NCBI GenBank assembly: GCA_020216745.1
Contig: JAIWNQ010000016.1
Span: forward strand, 1-10,000
Source of the DNA: Candidatus Hydrogenedens sp.
GTDB taxonomy: Bacteria; Hydrogenedentota; Hydrogenedentia; Hydrogenedentales; Hydrogenedentaceae
Direction: 5' to 3'
DNA: 10,000 nt
Shown in pieces: positions 1 through 7,056 of this stretch. The notes under the pieces were generated by a model. That model had not been told where the DNA came from and made no database searches. It saw only the letters and a program-made list of their open reading frames with translations. Numbering within the stretch: the first letter of the stretch is position 1; the number at the start of each line of letters is the position of its first letter. Position numbers and translations under genes: made by a program.

Positions 1-155
1 CGAGTAAGGTTCAGGCGATAACGCTAATGGCTGAGAAATGTGCTCAGATTGTTGTTGGCTCTGCGTCTTGCGGTGGACCTAAATTTTTGAGTGATTCTGC
101 AGTTCGTCGAATTGACACGCGACCAGATGAACATTACCGTCAGAAATTACTTTGA
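1..155 (+). CDS. C-terminal end of a probable class II aldolase-family enzyme (partial, runs off the left edge)
   Basis: An open frame enters from the left edge (first complete codon at base 3) and stops with TGA at 153-155, giving about 50 residues. The tail contains ITLMAEKCAQIVVG, then CGGPKFLSD, and ends in RRIDTRPDEHYRQKLL. From memory, this resembles the C-terminus of long class II aldolase/adducin-family proteins, the fold of rhamnulose- and fuculose-phosphate aldolases, which use a divalent metal to cleave ketose-1-phosphates. The catalytic histidines lie outside the window, so the family call rests only on this tail and on the sugar-phosphate dehydrogenases that follow. The stop lies 23 bases before the next gene, which points to one operon. 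The frame is surely coding; the identity is tentative. Confidence 0.5.
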   Translation, partial: SKVQAITLMAEKCAQIVVGSASCGGPKFLSDSAVRRIDTRPDEHYRQKLL

Positions 156-166
156 ACGAAAATGTT

Positions 167-172
167 AAGGAG
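167..172 (+). promoter_or_regulatory. Shine-Dalgarno site that fixes the start of the SorE-like gene
   Basis: AAGGAG lies 6 bases before the ATG at 179. The reading frame is open further upstream to a TTG at 152, but that codon overlaps the stop of the preceding gene and has no ribosome binding site. The ATG at 179 is therefore the supported start. Confidence 0.8.
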
Positions 173-178
173 TTTATT

Positions 179-1819
179 ATGAGCGACAAATTACAGAAAT
201 TTCGTAATGTAGAACATCCTATTCCAGAGCAATACTATGCATGGCAGGTGTTTGGTTCTGGATTGGAAAATATCGGTAAGAATGGCAAGCCTGTTTTATT
301 ACCACTTCGCGAGCCGAATGATAACGAAATTTTATTGCGGATTGATGCATTAGGGATATGTCTATCAGACATTAAGATTGTTAATCTGGGCGGTAATCAT
401 CCGCGTCTTCGTGGTAGGAATTTAGCGGAAGAGCCTATTGTATTGGGTCATGAATGTGCGGTTACGGTAGTAAAAGCAGGGTCGCAGTGGGCGAAGGCAT
501 TTAAGAAGGGAGACCGTTTCATTGTACAGGCAGATATTTATTATAAAGGTGTTGGATATGCTTTTGGATATTTAATTCCGGGCGGTATGCAACAATATAC
601 TTATTTAGATGAAAAAGCGTTGGCAGGGGATGATGGTTGCTATCTATTGCCTGTAAAGCCAACTACGGGTTACAGTGCTTCTGCGCTGGCAGAGCCGTGG
701 GCATGTGTGGAAATGTCGTATCGTTTAGAGGACCGTATCTATCCTGACACAGATAGCCCGTGGTATATAACAGCGAATCCTGACCCACACATATTAAACA
801 TTTTCCCGAAGTCAAAAATATTTGCTCCGACTCAATTCCCTGCGGAAGGGGAAACATCTAAAGATATTATCATACAAATATCTGATATATCTTCTGGGAA
901 ACAGATGGAGGCATGGTTGAAATATTTAGCACCTCATGGGACAATGTATGTGTTAGGTTCCGCAGATGACGTATCAAATGAGTATATCTCTGTGGATGTG
1001 GGTTCGGTTCATTATGAATATAAGCGAATTATAGGAGGTGGGCGGACATTAGATGCGATAAAAGAAAAGAATATGCGGTCTGACCTAATGCCGGATGGAA
1101 TTGCTTTATTTATTGGGGCTGGTGGACCGATGGGGCAGATGCATGTTCAACGGGCATTGGAAAAGACGGATGGGCCACGGAAAGTAGTGGTTACGGATTT
1201 AGATGCAGGTAGATTGGAACATTTGCGGGTAAGGTCGGCGGAATTATTAAAGAAAAGACATGTTGAATTGATTACCGTTTGCACCAAAGATTTTGCTGAT
1301 ACTACCTCTTTAAACAAACATCTTGAATCGTTAGCTCCGAAGGGTTATACTGATGTTGTTTTATTAGCACCGGTGCCTGCATTGGTAACGCAGGCGGTTG
1401 ATTTTTCTGCTCCGTGTGGATTTGTAAATCTTTTTGCAGGATTGGGAATAGGCACCATAGCGAATGTGTCATTGAAAAAGATTTGTGAGGGCGTAAAAAT
1501 TATCGGTTGCAGTGGGAGCAGGATTTCAGATTTAAGCCATGTATTGCAATCTGTAGAAGAAGGTTCTCGGGATACAAATCGGAGTGTTGCTGTGATTGGC
1601 GGTCTTTTTTCCGCTCATGAAGGGCTAAAAGCGGTGAAAGAAGCACGCTTCCCTGGCAAAGTGGTTATTTATCCGCAGATACTTGATTTGCCATTAATAC
1701 CTCTGGAAAAAATACCGGAGATATTACCCGAAGTGGGTCAATATCTTTCAAAAGATGGAACGTGGACACAACAAGCAGAAGAAAAATTATTGGAGAGGTA
1801 TTTGCCATGGAACGATTAA
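179..1819 (+). CDS. Zinc-binding medium-chain dehydrogenase, L-sorbose-1-phosphate reductase (SorE)-like, with a large insert
   Basis: Cytosolic NAD(P)-dependent oxidoreductase of the MDR superfamily, 546 residues. The GroES-like catalytic domain spans about residues 35-182. Likely zinc ligands are C61 (GICLSD), H91/E92 (GHEC) and E172 (LAEPW). The four-cysteine structural zinc lobe of classical alcohol dehydrogenases is absent. A complete Rossmann domain follows at about 306-500, with GAGGPMG at 313-319 and an acidic residue at D340. The protein ends with a GTWTQQAEEKLL tail like that of SorE. I recognise SorE-like stretches on both sides of the insert (GHEC, KKGDRF, LAEP, GPMG, VVVTDLD). 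SorE is about 410 residues, so this protein is about 130 longer; the extra part lies at about 183-305. SorE reduces L-sorbose-1-phosphate to D-glucitol-6-phosphate; the substrate here is inferred only. It sits between an aldolase-like gene and a SorD-like gene. Confidence 0.8.
   Translation: MSDKLQKFRNVEHPIPEQYYAWQVFGSGLENIGKNGKPVLLPLREPNDNEILLRIDALGICLSDIKIVNLGGNHPRLRGRNLAEEPIVLGHECAVTVVKAGSQWAKAFKKGDRFIVQADIYYKGVGYAFGYLIPGGMQQYTYLDEKALAGDDGCYLLPVKPTTGYSASALAEPWACVEMSYRLEDRIYPDTDSPWYITANPDPHILNIFPKSKIFAPTQFPAEGETSKDIIIQISDISSGKQMEAWLKYLAPHGTMYVLGSADDVSNEYISVDVGSVHYEYKRIIGGGRTLDAIKEKNMRSDLMPDGIALFIGAGGPMGQMHVQRALEKTDGPRKVVVTDLDAGRLEHLRVRSAELLKKRHVELITVCTKDFADTTSLNKHLESLAPKGYTDVVLLAPVPALVTQAVDFSAPCGFVNLFAGLGIGTIANVSLKKICEGVKIIGCSGSRISDLSHVLQSVEEGSRDTNRSVAVIGGLFSAHEGLKAVKEARFPGKVVIYPQILDLPLIPLEKIPEILPEVGQYLSKDGTWTQQAEEKLLERYLPWND
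1792..1798 (+). promoter_or_regulatory. Shine-Dalgarno site that fixes the start of the SDR gene
   Basis: GGAGAGG lies 8 bases before the ATG at 1807 and inside the 3' end of the preceding gene. An in-frame ATG at 1762 would add 15 residues unlike any SDR N-terminus, whereas 1807 begins just before the conserved KAIVTG strand. The 1807 start is preferred, and translation is probably coupled to the upstream gene. Confidence 0.75.
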
Positions 1820-2595
1820 AAGGTAGAAAAGCAATTGTCACTGGTTCAGCTCAAGGCTTAGGAGAGGCTATATTAAAACGGCTCGCACAGGAAGGTGCAG
1901 ATGCGGTAGGCTGGGATATTAACATTGAAAAAATGTCGGAAACCGCAAAACGGATAGCAGAAGACACAGGTCGTAACATCTTCGCAGAGAAGGTAGATAT
2001 TACCAATGCGGAAATGGTCAGAAATGCAGTAGATAAAGCAGTGGAACAGCTTGGCGGTTTGGACATAATGGTATGCAACGCCGGGATACTTATCTCGGGA
2101 GATTCTATTAGTTTTGATATTTCTGCATGGCGGAAGGTTATTGATATTGACCTGGTCGGATATTTCATCTGTGCTCGTGAAGCCATACGTGTGATGTTGC
2201 CCAATAAATACGGAACGGTAATACAAATAAACTCCAAATCTGGCAAGAAAGGAAGTTTTAAAAATTCTGCTTATGCTGGAGCCAAATTTGGAGGGATTGG
2301 AGTAACACAAAGTCTGGCTCTGGAATTTGCAGAGCATGGGATTCGTGTCAATGCGATTTGTCCTGGAAATTTATTGGACTCTCCATTATGGACGGAAAGC
2401 CTTTTCAAACAATATGCGAAAAATCAAGGGATTTCTGAAGAAGAAGTACGGAAAAAGTATATTGACCAGGTTCCGATGAAACGTCCCTGTCGATATGAAG
2501 ATGTATGCAATGTAGTTGTCTTTTTAGCCAGTGACGAAGCAAGTTATATGACAGGACAGGCAATTAATGTCACTGGCGGACAAGAGATGCGGTAG
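1807..2595 (+). CDS. Short-chain dehydrogenase, sorbitol-6-phosphate 2-dehydrogenase family (SrlD/SorD-like)
   Basis: Cytosolic SDR of 262 residues, the normal length of the family. It has the TGSAQGLG nucleotide loop (12-19), D37 at the end of the second strand (favouring NAD over NADP), NAG at 91-93, and the catalytic S143, Y156 and K160. Several blocks match what I recall of E. coli SrlD closely: LVGYFICARE, IQINSKSGKKGS, AKFGGIGVTQSLAL, a GNLLDSP segment, YIDQVPMKR and TGQAINVTGGQ at the C-terminus. SrlD/SorD interconverts D-glucitol-6-phosphate and D-fructose-6-phosphate. The gene overlaps the SorE-like gene by 13 bases. In the Klebsiella sorbose operon the same two enzyme types occur together, which supports a sugar-phosphate role. 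The exact substrate stays open because an aldolase-like gene, and no visible PTS gene, accompanies them. Confidence 0.82.
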   Translation: MERLKGRKAIVTGSAQGLGEAILKRLAQEGADAVGWDINIEKMSETAKRIAEDTGRNIFAEKVDITNAEMVRNAVDKAVEQLGGLDIMVCNAGILISGDSISFDISAWRKVIDIDLVGYFICAREAIRVMLPNKYGTVIQINSKSGKKGSFKNSAYAGAKFGGIGVTQSLALEFAEHGIRVNAICPGNLLDSPLWTESLFKQYAKNQGISEEEVRKKYIDQVPMKRPCRYEDVCNVVVFLASDEASYMTGQAINVTGGQEMR

Positions 2596-2656
2596 CAACT
2601 ACCCCACTCATTGTTAACATCTTACACTTCCATTCCTTACGGCGTAATATGTTCTG

Positions 2657-2686
2657 TTGTTATTTAGTAGTAGGATACATTAGAAT
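2657..2686 (+). promoter_or_regulatory. Candidate sigma-70 type promoter for the acetyltransferase gene
   Basis: TTGTTA at 2657-2662 (4 of 6 to consensus) and TAGAAT at 2681-2686 (5 of 6) are separated by 18 bases in the 145-base gap between the SDR and acetyltransferase genes. Transcription would begin near 2693. I see no terminator hairpin after the SDR gene, so read-through from the operon is also possible. Matches of this quality occur by chance in AT-rich DNA. Confidence 0.3.
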
Positions 2687-2730
2687 ACTATGCATTATGC
2701 TGTTATGGATGCAGAGTAACTGATATATAT

Positions 2731-2734
2731 GGAG
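2731..2734 (+). promoter_or_regulatory. Shine-Dalgarno site favouring a GTG start for the acetyltransferase
   Basis: GGAG lies 6 bases before the GTG at 2741. The in-frame ATG at 2729 overlaps this site and has only a weak, distant AGAG (2713-2716) before it. The GTG is therefore the better-supported start, although ATG 2729 would add only four residues. Confidence 0.55.
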
Positions 2735-2740
2735 ATAAAC

Positions 2741-3307
2741 GTGCAGGAAGACAAAATTTTACTAACGACATGGTATCTGGAACTTTTTAATGTGCCAGAG
2801 AGAGAGCCGAGAAACATTAATATTGAGGGGTTTCATATAGAAAGGATTGAAAAGCCACCGATTCACTTTTACCGTTATTTATATGATACTATCGGTTCGC
2901 CATGGACATGGTGGGAACGGAAATTACAATCTGATGGGCAGGTTCTTGAGGATATTCATCATCCGAAGGTAGAGTTATATGTGCCTTATATTCACTATTT
3001 ACCGATAGGCATGGTGGAGTTGGATTTTAGAGAGTTCCCAGAAGTTCAATTAGCCTATTTTGGTATTTTCCCAGAATATTATGGAAGAGGCATTGGGATA
3101 TATTTATTGGACTGGAGTTCACGACTTGTTTTTGAACGAGGAGCGAAGAGGTATTGGCTTCATACATGTTCATTAGATAGTCCGAACGCATTGCCTGTAT
3201 ATCAAAAAGCAGGTTTTACGATTTACAAGACCGTAGAAGAATATACAGAGCATCCTGATGAACAAGTAAGGCGATTGAAACAGAATAATTGCAAAAGTAC
3301 CAATTAG
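2741..3307 (+). CDS. GNAT-family N-acetyltransferase
   Basis: Probable acetyl-CoA-dependent acetyltransferase, 188 residues from the GTG start (192 from the alternative ATG at 2729). Residue numbers here are from the ATG. The acetyl-CoA pyrophosphate loop is FPEYYGRGIGIYLL (114-127), with the preceding strand LAYFGIF. The last conserved block is NALPVYQKAGF (153-163), where the tyrosine is the usual general acid of GNAT enzymes. The N-terminal half carries a TTWYLEL segment and a FYRYLYDTIGSPWTWWER block, which I recall from a family of GNAT proteins of about 200 residues with no known substrate. No signal peptide or membrane segment is visible. It is flanked by a catabolic operon and the ammonium channel, neither of which suggests a substrate. 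Its stop shares bases with the stop of the convergent amt gene. The family call is secure; the substrate is unknown. Confidence 0.82.
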   Translation: MQEDKILLTTWYLELFNVPEREPRNINIEGFHIERIEKPPIHFYRYLYDTIGSPWTWWERKLQSDGQVLEDIHHPKVELYVPYIHYLPIGMVELDFREFPEVQLAYFGIFPEYYGRGIGIYLLDWSSRLVFERGAKRYWLHTCSLDSPNALPVYQKAGFTIYKTVEEYTEHPDEQVRRLKQNNCKSTN

Positions 3308-4704
3308 GCATCTTTTGCTAAAATATATTCGGGGATGGCTCTCTCCTCTGGATATGCTTCAAGTCCCATTTCGCTCTGGTCTAAACCTAAATATTCTTCA
3401 TTTGCATCGACACGCAAACCTATGAGTGCCCGAATAATTAGCCATGCGATTGAGGAAACACATAATACGAAAATCCCGACCGCTATAATACCCACAAGTT
3501 GTACTAAAAGCGATTTTCCACCGTTTCCATAAAGTAGTCCTTTCTCTACATCGAACAAACCGACTGCTAATGTTCCCCAAATTCCATTAACGAGGTGAAC
3601 GGAAATCGCTCCAACGGGGTCATCAACTTTTATGCGGTCAAAAAATAATACACTTTCAACGACAATAATTCCTGCAATAGCACCTATAATCAGGCTTCCA
3701 AAGACGCTGACCCCATCACAAGGAGCGGTAATAGCCACTAAACCTGCAAGTGAACCGTTTATAATCATAGTTAAATCTGGTTTTCCTAATCGAATCCATG
3801 CATATAAACAGGAAATAACAATACCTGTGCTTGCTGCCATCGCAGTGGTTAATGCGACATGAGCAATTTTAGCGGGATTTGCCTCCATGGTGCTTCCAGG
3901 ATTGAAGCCAAACCAACCTAACCATAAAATTAATGCTCCTAATGTCGCTAACGATAGATTATGCCCAGGGATAGGCGTAATCTCACCTTTCTTCCCATAC
4001 TTACCTAAACGAGGTCCCAATAACCATGCCCCTACCAATGCTGACCAGCCACCAATAGAATGAACCACTGTCGACCCAGCAAAGTCTTTAAACCCGACGC
4101 CTAAAAAGGAACTAAGCCAACCCCCACCCCATATCCAGTGACCTGCTATCGGATAGATAATAGATGATATTACCACAGAGAATAATAGGAAGGCAGAAAA
4201 TCGTATTCTCTCTGCTACCGCACCTGAAACAATGGTGGCTGATGTTCCTGCAAAAACAACTTGAAAGAAAAATTTGGCTTCTAATGGAACGCCAGTCCAA
4301 TTTAAAGAACTGTATACCCCTTGATATACGTTGCCGATGGATGGGCTATTATCTGAACCTGATAGAAAGAAGCCTGTTAATCCTATTATTGGATTTCCAT
4401 CTCCAAACATCAATGCAAAGCCTACTGCCCAAAAGCACACCAATGTTATTCCAAAAACGATAAAATTTTTCGTCAATATATTTACTGCATTCTTTGCTCT
4501 GCAAAAACCAGCCTCTACACACGCAAAACCTGCATTCATCCAGAAGACTAAGAAAGCAGTAATTAAAACCCATAACGTATCCAAAACCACCTTGGGGTCT
4601 AATGTGTTATTTACTTGCTCTTCTGCGAAACTACGATTGTTGATAATGACAAATAAAAAGAACACGATAATTAATAAAACATAATTTCCTCTAATACTTC
4701 GCAT
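3304..4704 (-). CDS. amt: Ammonium transporter, AmtB family
   Basis: Inner-membrane ammonium channel of 466 residues, which as a trimer conducts ammonium in Amt/MEP/Rh proteins. The N-terminus is a signal peptide with a likely cleavage after S-F-A at residue 27, as in E. coli AmtB, followed by about 11 membrane segments. Visible hallmarks are WMNAGFACVEAGFCRAKN near 55-72, SGAVAERIRF (160-169), GHWIWGGGWL (188-197), D207 with the first twin histidine H215 in FAGSTVVHSIGG, GWFGFNPGS (263-271), and the second twin histidine H370 in ISVHLVNGIWGT. The cytosolic tail has the usual GLRV-x-EEYLGLD segment that contacts PII proteins. The ATG is preceded by AAAGGA at 4717-4712, 7 bases away. No glnK gene lies next to it. 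A candidate sigma-54 promoter lies upstream. It converges on the acetyltransferase gene with overlapping stop codons. Confidence 0.95.
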   Translation of the reverse strand: MRSIRGNYVLLIIVFFLFVIINNRSFAEEQVNNTLDPKVVLDTLWVLITAFLVFWMNAGFACVEAGFCRAKNAVNILTKNFIVFGITLVCFWAVGFALMFGDGNPIIGLTGFFLSGSDNSPSIGNVYQGVYSSLNWTGVPLEAKFFFQVVFAGTSATIVSGAVAERIRFSAFLLFSVVISSIIYPIAGHWIWGGGWLSSFLGVGFKDFAGSTVVHSIGGWSALVGAWLLGPRLGKYGKKGEITPIPGHNLSLATLGALILWLGWFGFNPGSTMEANPAKIAHVALTTAMAASTGIVISCLYAWIRLGKPDLTMIINGSLAGLVAITAPCDGVSVFGSLIIGAIAGIIVVESVLFFDRIKVDDPVGAISVHLVNGIWGTLAVGLFDVEKGLLYGNGGKSLLVQLVGIIAVGIFVLCVSSIAWLIIRALIGLRVDANEEYLGLDQSEMGLEAYPEERAIPEYILAKDA

Positions 4705-5022
4705 AGATGCATCCTTTCTTAATCACAAGTTCATTACATTAGTATCATCGTAATTAAATTTAAGATTTAGTTTTTCATGGATTAACAAGATTTATGCCAT
4801 GTCATTAAAATATTATTACCCCTCAGATTTTCAGCGTTTTGACGTAATGAGTGAGTTCAAATTAGATAAGGGCGATAGGTTAAAGATACAATTGTGTAGT
4901 TATTTTAATGGGAATCCTACCTTTTTGTTTTGTATAACGACCCCTATCACAGATTTATAGAGAAATTGCCTTTATTACTTCATAAACATTCTCTTTTGCA
5001 TTTACAATCACAAAAAAATTTT
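4705..5022. other. Gene-free region between amt and the Kef-type antiporter
   Basis: This 318-base AT-rich stretch has no plausible gene on either strand. Both neighbours are on the minus strand, so it holds the amt leader and promoter on its left side (ribosome binding site 4712-4717 and the sigma-54-like site 4783-4799) and the 3' region of the antiporter on its right side. I see no strong GC-rich terminator hairpin after the antiporter stop, only an A-tract/T-tract junction at 5012-5024. Short inverted matches exist (GATAGG 4874-4879 with CCTATC 4943-4948) but are no longer than expected by chance. Confidence 0.5.
4783..4799 (-). promoter_or_regulatory. Candidate sigma-54 (-24/-12) promoter of amt
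   Basis: Read on the minus strand, TGGCAT-AAATC-TTGTT matches the RpoN consensus TGGCACG-N4-TTGC. The -24 TGGCA is intact, the spacing is exact and TTG is present, but the -12 C is a T. The predicted transcription start is near 4773, about 70 bases before the amt ATG. Sigma-54 control of amt is well known in proteobacteria and fits the nitrogen role. I did not see an NtrC-type TGCACC/GGTGCA pair in the upstream 220 bases. Confidence 0.4.
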
Positions 5023-7026
5023 TTATTCGTTCTCTTCTAATTTTTCTTTTCCTAAAAGGTTTCGGGCGGATTCTATCTGGGCATGGGCACCGACAAGGAC
5101 TAACACATCATTTGCGGATAGGACAAAGTCGCCTGCAGGTCCTGGTGTTGGAACTCCAGCCCGAACTACCGCTATGATGGAACATCCAGTACGTCGTCTT
5201 AAATCAATTTGTGCGAGGGTTTTGCCGACAGCGAAACTGTTACTGGCTAAATAGTAGGTTTGTGTTGTTGTCCGTTCTAATATTCGTATCATCTCTTCAA
5301 CACCGACACGTGAGCTTGCCTTTCCACGAAGCATTGCATAGCCATCGATGCGAATTGCTATTGTTTCAGCTTCCACAATATTATCTGGCACCCCACACCT
5401 CTTTAAGATATGGGCTATTACTTCAATAGATGTCTCGAAGTCTTCTGGAATAACTTGTTTTGCTCCTAATCGTTTCAGTAAATCTATTTCACGTACAAAA
5501 CGGGTTCGAACCAGGATGTAAAGATGCGGTAGTCGGGATGCAATTTGCCCTACAATTTTTCTACACGCCACTGGGTCGTTCACAGCAACTACCACAGCCT
5601 GAGCGGTTTCAAGTTCTGCTTGATTTAGGATGATTTGTTGAGTTGCATCGCCAATAATTAATTTTGTCGGCTCCATCTCTTTGGCTTTATTAGCAAGCTC
5701 CTTATTCATTTCTATAACAACAAATGGGATACCTGTTGATTTTAATACCTTCGCAAGATTTTGACCTGTTAGTCCGAACCCGATAATAACTACATGAGGA
5801 CCTATAAGTTTGCTCTGGTTTGTTTGCTCAGGTTGTGGCTCCTGATTTTTGTTTGTAAATAACTGGATAAGCTTTTGATTAATAGGCTCAATATAGAGAA
5901 GTAAAATACTGCCCATTATCATTGTTATCACGGTGAATGTGGTTACGCCATTGAACACATCCGGTGATATATATTCTCCTTTTGAAAATTCACGACAGAT
6001 AATAAAACTAAATTCGCTCAATGGCAATAGTTGCATTGAGACAAGAATCGCAAGACGTGGAGTTATCCCCGCTAATTTTAGGGCTGAATAATTTAAGACG
6101 AACCGAATCCCTAAAATTCCCAAGGTCATAACAACAACCAGAATATAATGAGATATGACCCATTCCAGCGGAAAAATCATGCCCATAGAGATGAAGAATA
6201 ATGCGTAAATAACATCCTGGAATGGTCGAACTTCGGCAACGAGTTGATGTTTCTCATCGGATTGACCAAGTAGCAGTCCTACAAGACAAGCCCCTAAGCC
6301 TGCTGACCAGCCTAAATAATTAGCGACAAATGCCCCTATAATTGCACAAAACAAAGCAAATAAGGTTAATAAATCTAATCCGCCACGGTTCGCAACAAAT
6401 GTTACGATATACGGCATTAAATTTCGGCTTGGTATTAAAACTAAAATAGCTACCAGTCCCAAACCGAGCCCTAATAATTTTCCATTCCATCCTTCCTGTG
6501 AGCCAGGTATAAAAATGGAGAAAGAAACAAAGATAAGAAAGCCTATTGTTGCAATGTCCTGGAGAATTAATGTACTTGTGGTCATTATTCCATAAGGGGT
6601 TTCTAATTCAGCACGGTCTTGAAGGTATCTCAAAACAACTGCGGTACTGCTAAGGGACATGATAAAACCCAAAGTCAAGATTTCTAATTTACTATCGACG
6701 TTTATTAATAGTCCGCAAAGGACAACGAAGGCTATAAGAGATAATACTATTTGTGCCCCACCCGATTTAAGAGACGTCCACATGGACTTTAGATGTAAAG
6801 TATGGCTTAATTCAAGTCCGACAATAAAGAAAAGAAAGACAGCCCCCCAATCAATAAAATAAGGGACCCAGGTTTCATCAAAAAGTTTTAATCCTGATGG
6901 ACCTAAAGTAATACCTGCGAGCACAAATCCTATAATGGAAGGAAACCGAATTGCACGAAACAGTAAAGCAATAAATAATGCTGTTCCGAATAAAATACTT
7001 AGATATAAAAGTAACGTCACATCCAT
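5023..7026 (-). CDS. Monovalent cation:proton antiporter-2 (CPA2), KefB/KefC type, with RCK domains
   Basis: Inner-membrane cation/proton antiporter of 667 residues. An N-terminal Na/H-exchanger domain of about 12-13 membrane segments covers residues 3-385, with GFVLAGITLGPSG (33-45), FIVGLELS (67-74), SLSSTAVVL (124-132) and LQDIA (155-159) carrying the transport aspartate D157. A hydrophilic linker (about 390-407) leads to a TrkA-N/RCK domain with GFGLTG (416-421), an acidic E439 at the end of the second strand and GDAT (459-462), typical of NAD(H)-binding. A TrkA-C domain lies at about 550-655 (SFAVGKTLAQIDLRRRTG). This layout is that of KefB/KefC and YbaL, usually K+/H+ exchangers gated by ligands; glutathione gating cannot be judged. 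No KefF/KefG partner is adjacent. No Shine-Dalgarno sequence is visible before the ATG. A terminator separates it from secDF, so it likely has its own promoter. Confidence 0.9.
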   Translation of the reverse strand: MDVTLLLYLSILFGTALFIALLFRAIRFPSIIGFVLAGITLGPSGLKLFDETWVPYFIDWGAVFLFFIVGLELSHTLHLKSMWTSLKSGGAQIVLSLIAFVVLCGLLINVDSKLEILTLGFIMSLSSTAVVLRYLQDRAELETPYGIMTTSTLILQDIATIGFLIFVSFSIFIPGSQEGWNGKLLGLGLGLVAILVLIPSRNLMPYIVTFVANRGGLDLLTLFALFCAIIGAFVANYLGWSAGLGACLVGLLLGQSDEKHQLVAEVRPFQDVIYALFFISMGMIFPLEWVISHYILVVVMTLGILGIRFVLNYSALKLAGITPRLAILVSMQLLPLSEFSFIICREFSKGEYISPDVFNGVTTFTVITMIMGSILLLYIEPINQKLIQLFTNKNQEPQPEQTNQSKLIGPHVVIIGFGLTGQNLAKVLKSTGIPFVVIEMNKELANKAKEMEPTKLIIGDATQQIILNQAELETAQAVVVAVNDPVACRKIVGQIASRLPHLYILVRTRFVREIDLLKRLGAKQVIPEDFETSIEVIAHILKRCGVPDNIVEAETIAIRIDGYAMLRGKASSRVGVEEMIRILERTTTQTYYLASNSFAVGKTLAQIDLRRRTGCSIIAVVRAGVPTPGPAGDFVLSANDVLVLVGAHAQIESARNLLGKEKLEENE

Positions 7027-7056
7027 ATACTAATAATTTATTGAAATTCTATACTT

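Noticed and set aside
1851..2337. Two long open frames on the minus strand opposite the SDR gene.
   Set aside because: They lie fully inside a gene with clear SDR motifs, have no recognisable domains or ribosome binding sites, and their compositions are those expected of antisense frames.
2691..2713. TGCAT / ATGCA inverted repeat before the acetyltransferase start, as an operator or leader hairpin.
   Set aside because: Five-base arms with a 13-base loop are too weak to separate from chance.
4164..4684. Plus-strand open frames of about 100-117 residues opposite the 5' half of amt.
   Set aside because: They mirror transmembrane codons of amt and carry no domain, and no promoter or ribosome binding site is visible.
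4839..4867. TTGACG followed 17 bases later by TTAGAT on the plus strand, as a possible promoter of a small RNA in the amt-antiporter gap.
   Set aside because: The -10 element matches only 3 of 6 bases, and no downstream gene or terminator hairpin supports a transcript.
4874..4948. Inverted pair GATAGG / CCTATC in the amt upstream region, as a possible operator or structured RNA.
   Set aside because: Only 6 bases with 63 bases between the arms; pairs of this length are expected by chance.
5011..5024. A7/T6 junction at the antiporter stop as an intrinsic terminator.
   Set aside because: There is no GC-rich stem and no loop, so it does not meet the form of an intrinsic terminator.
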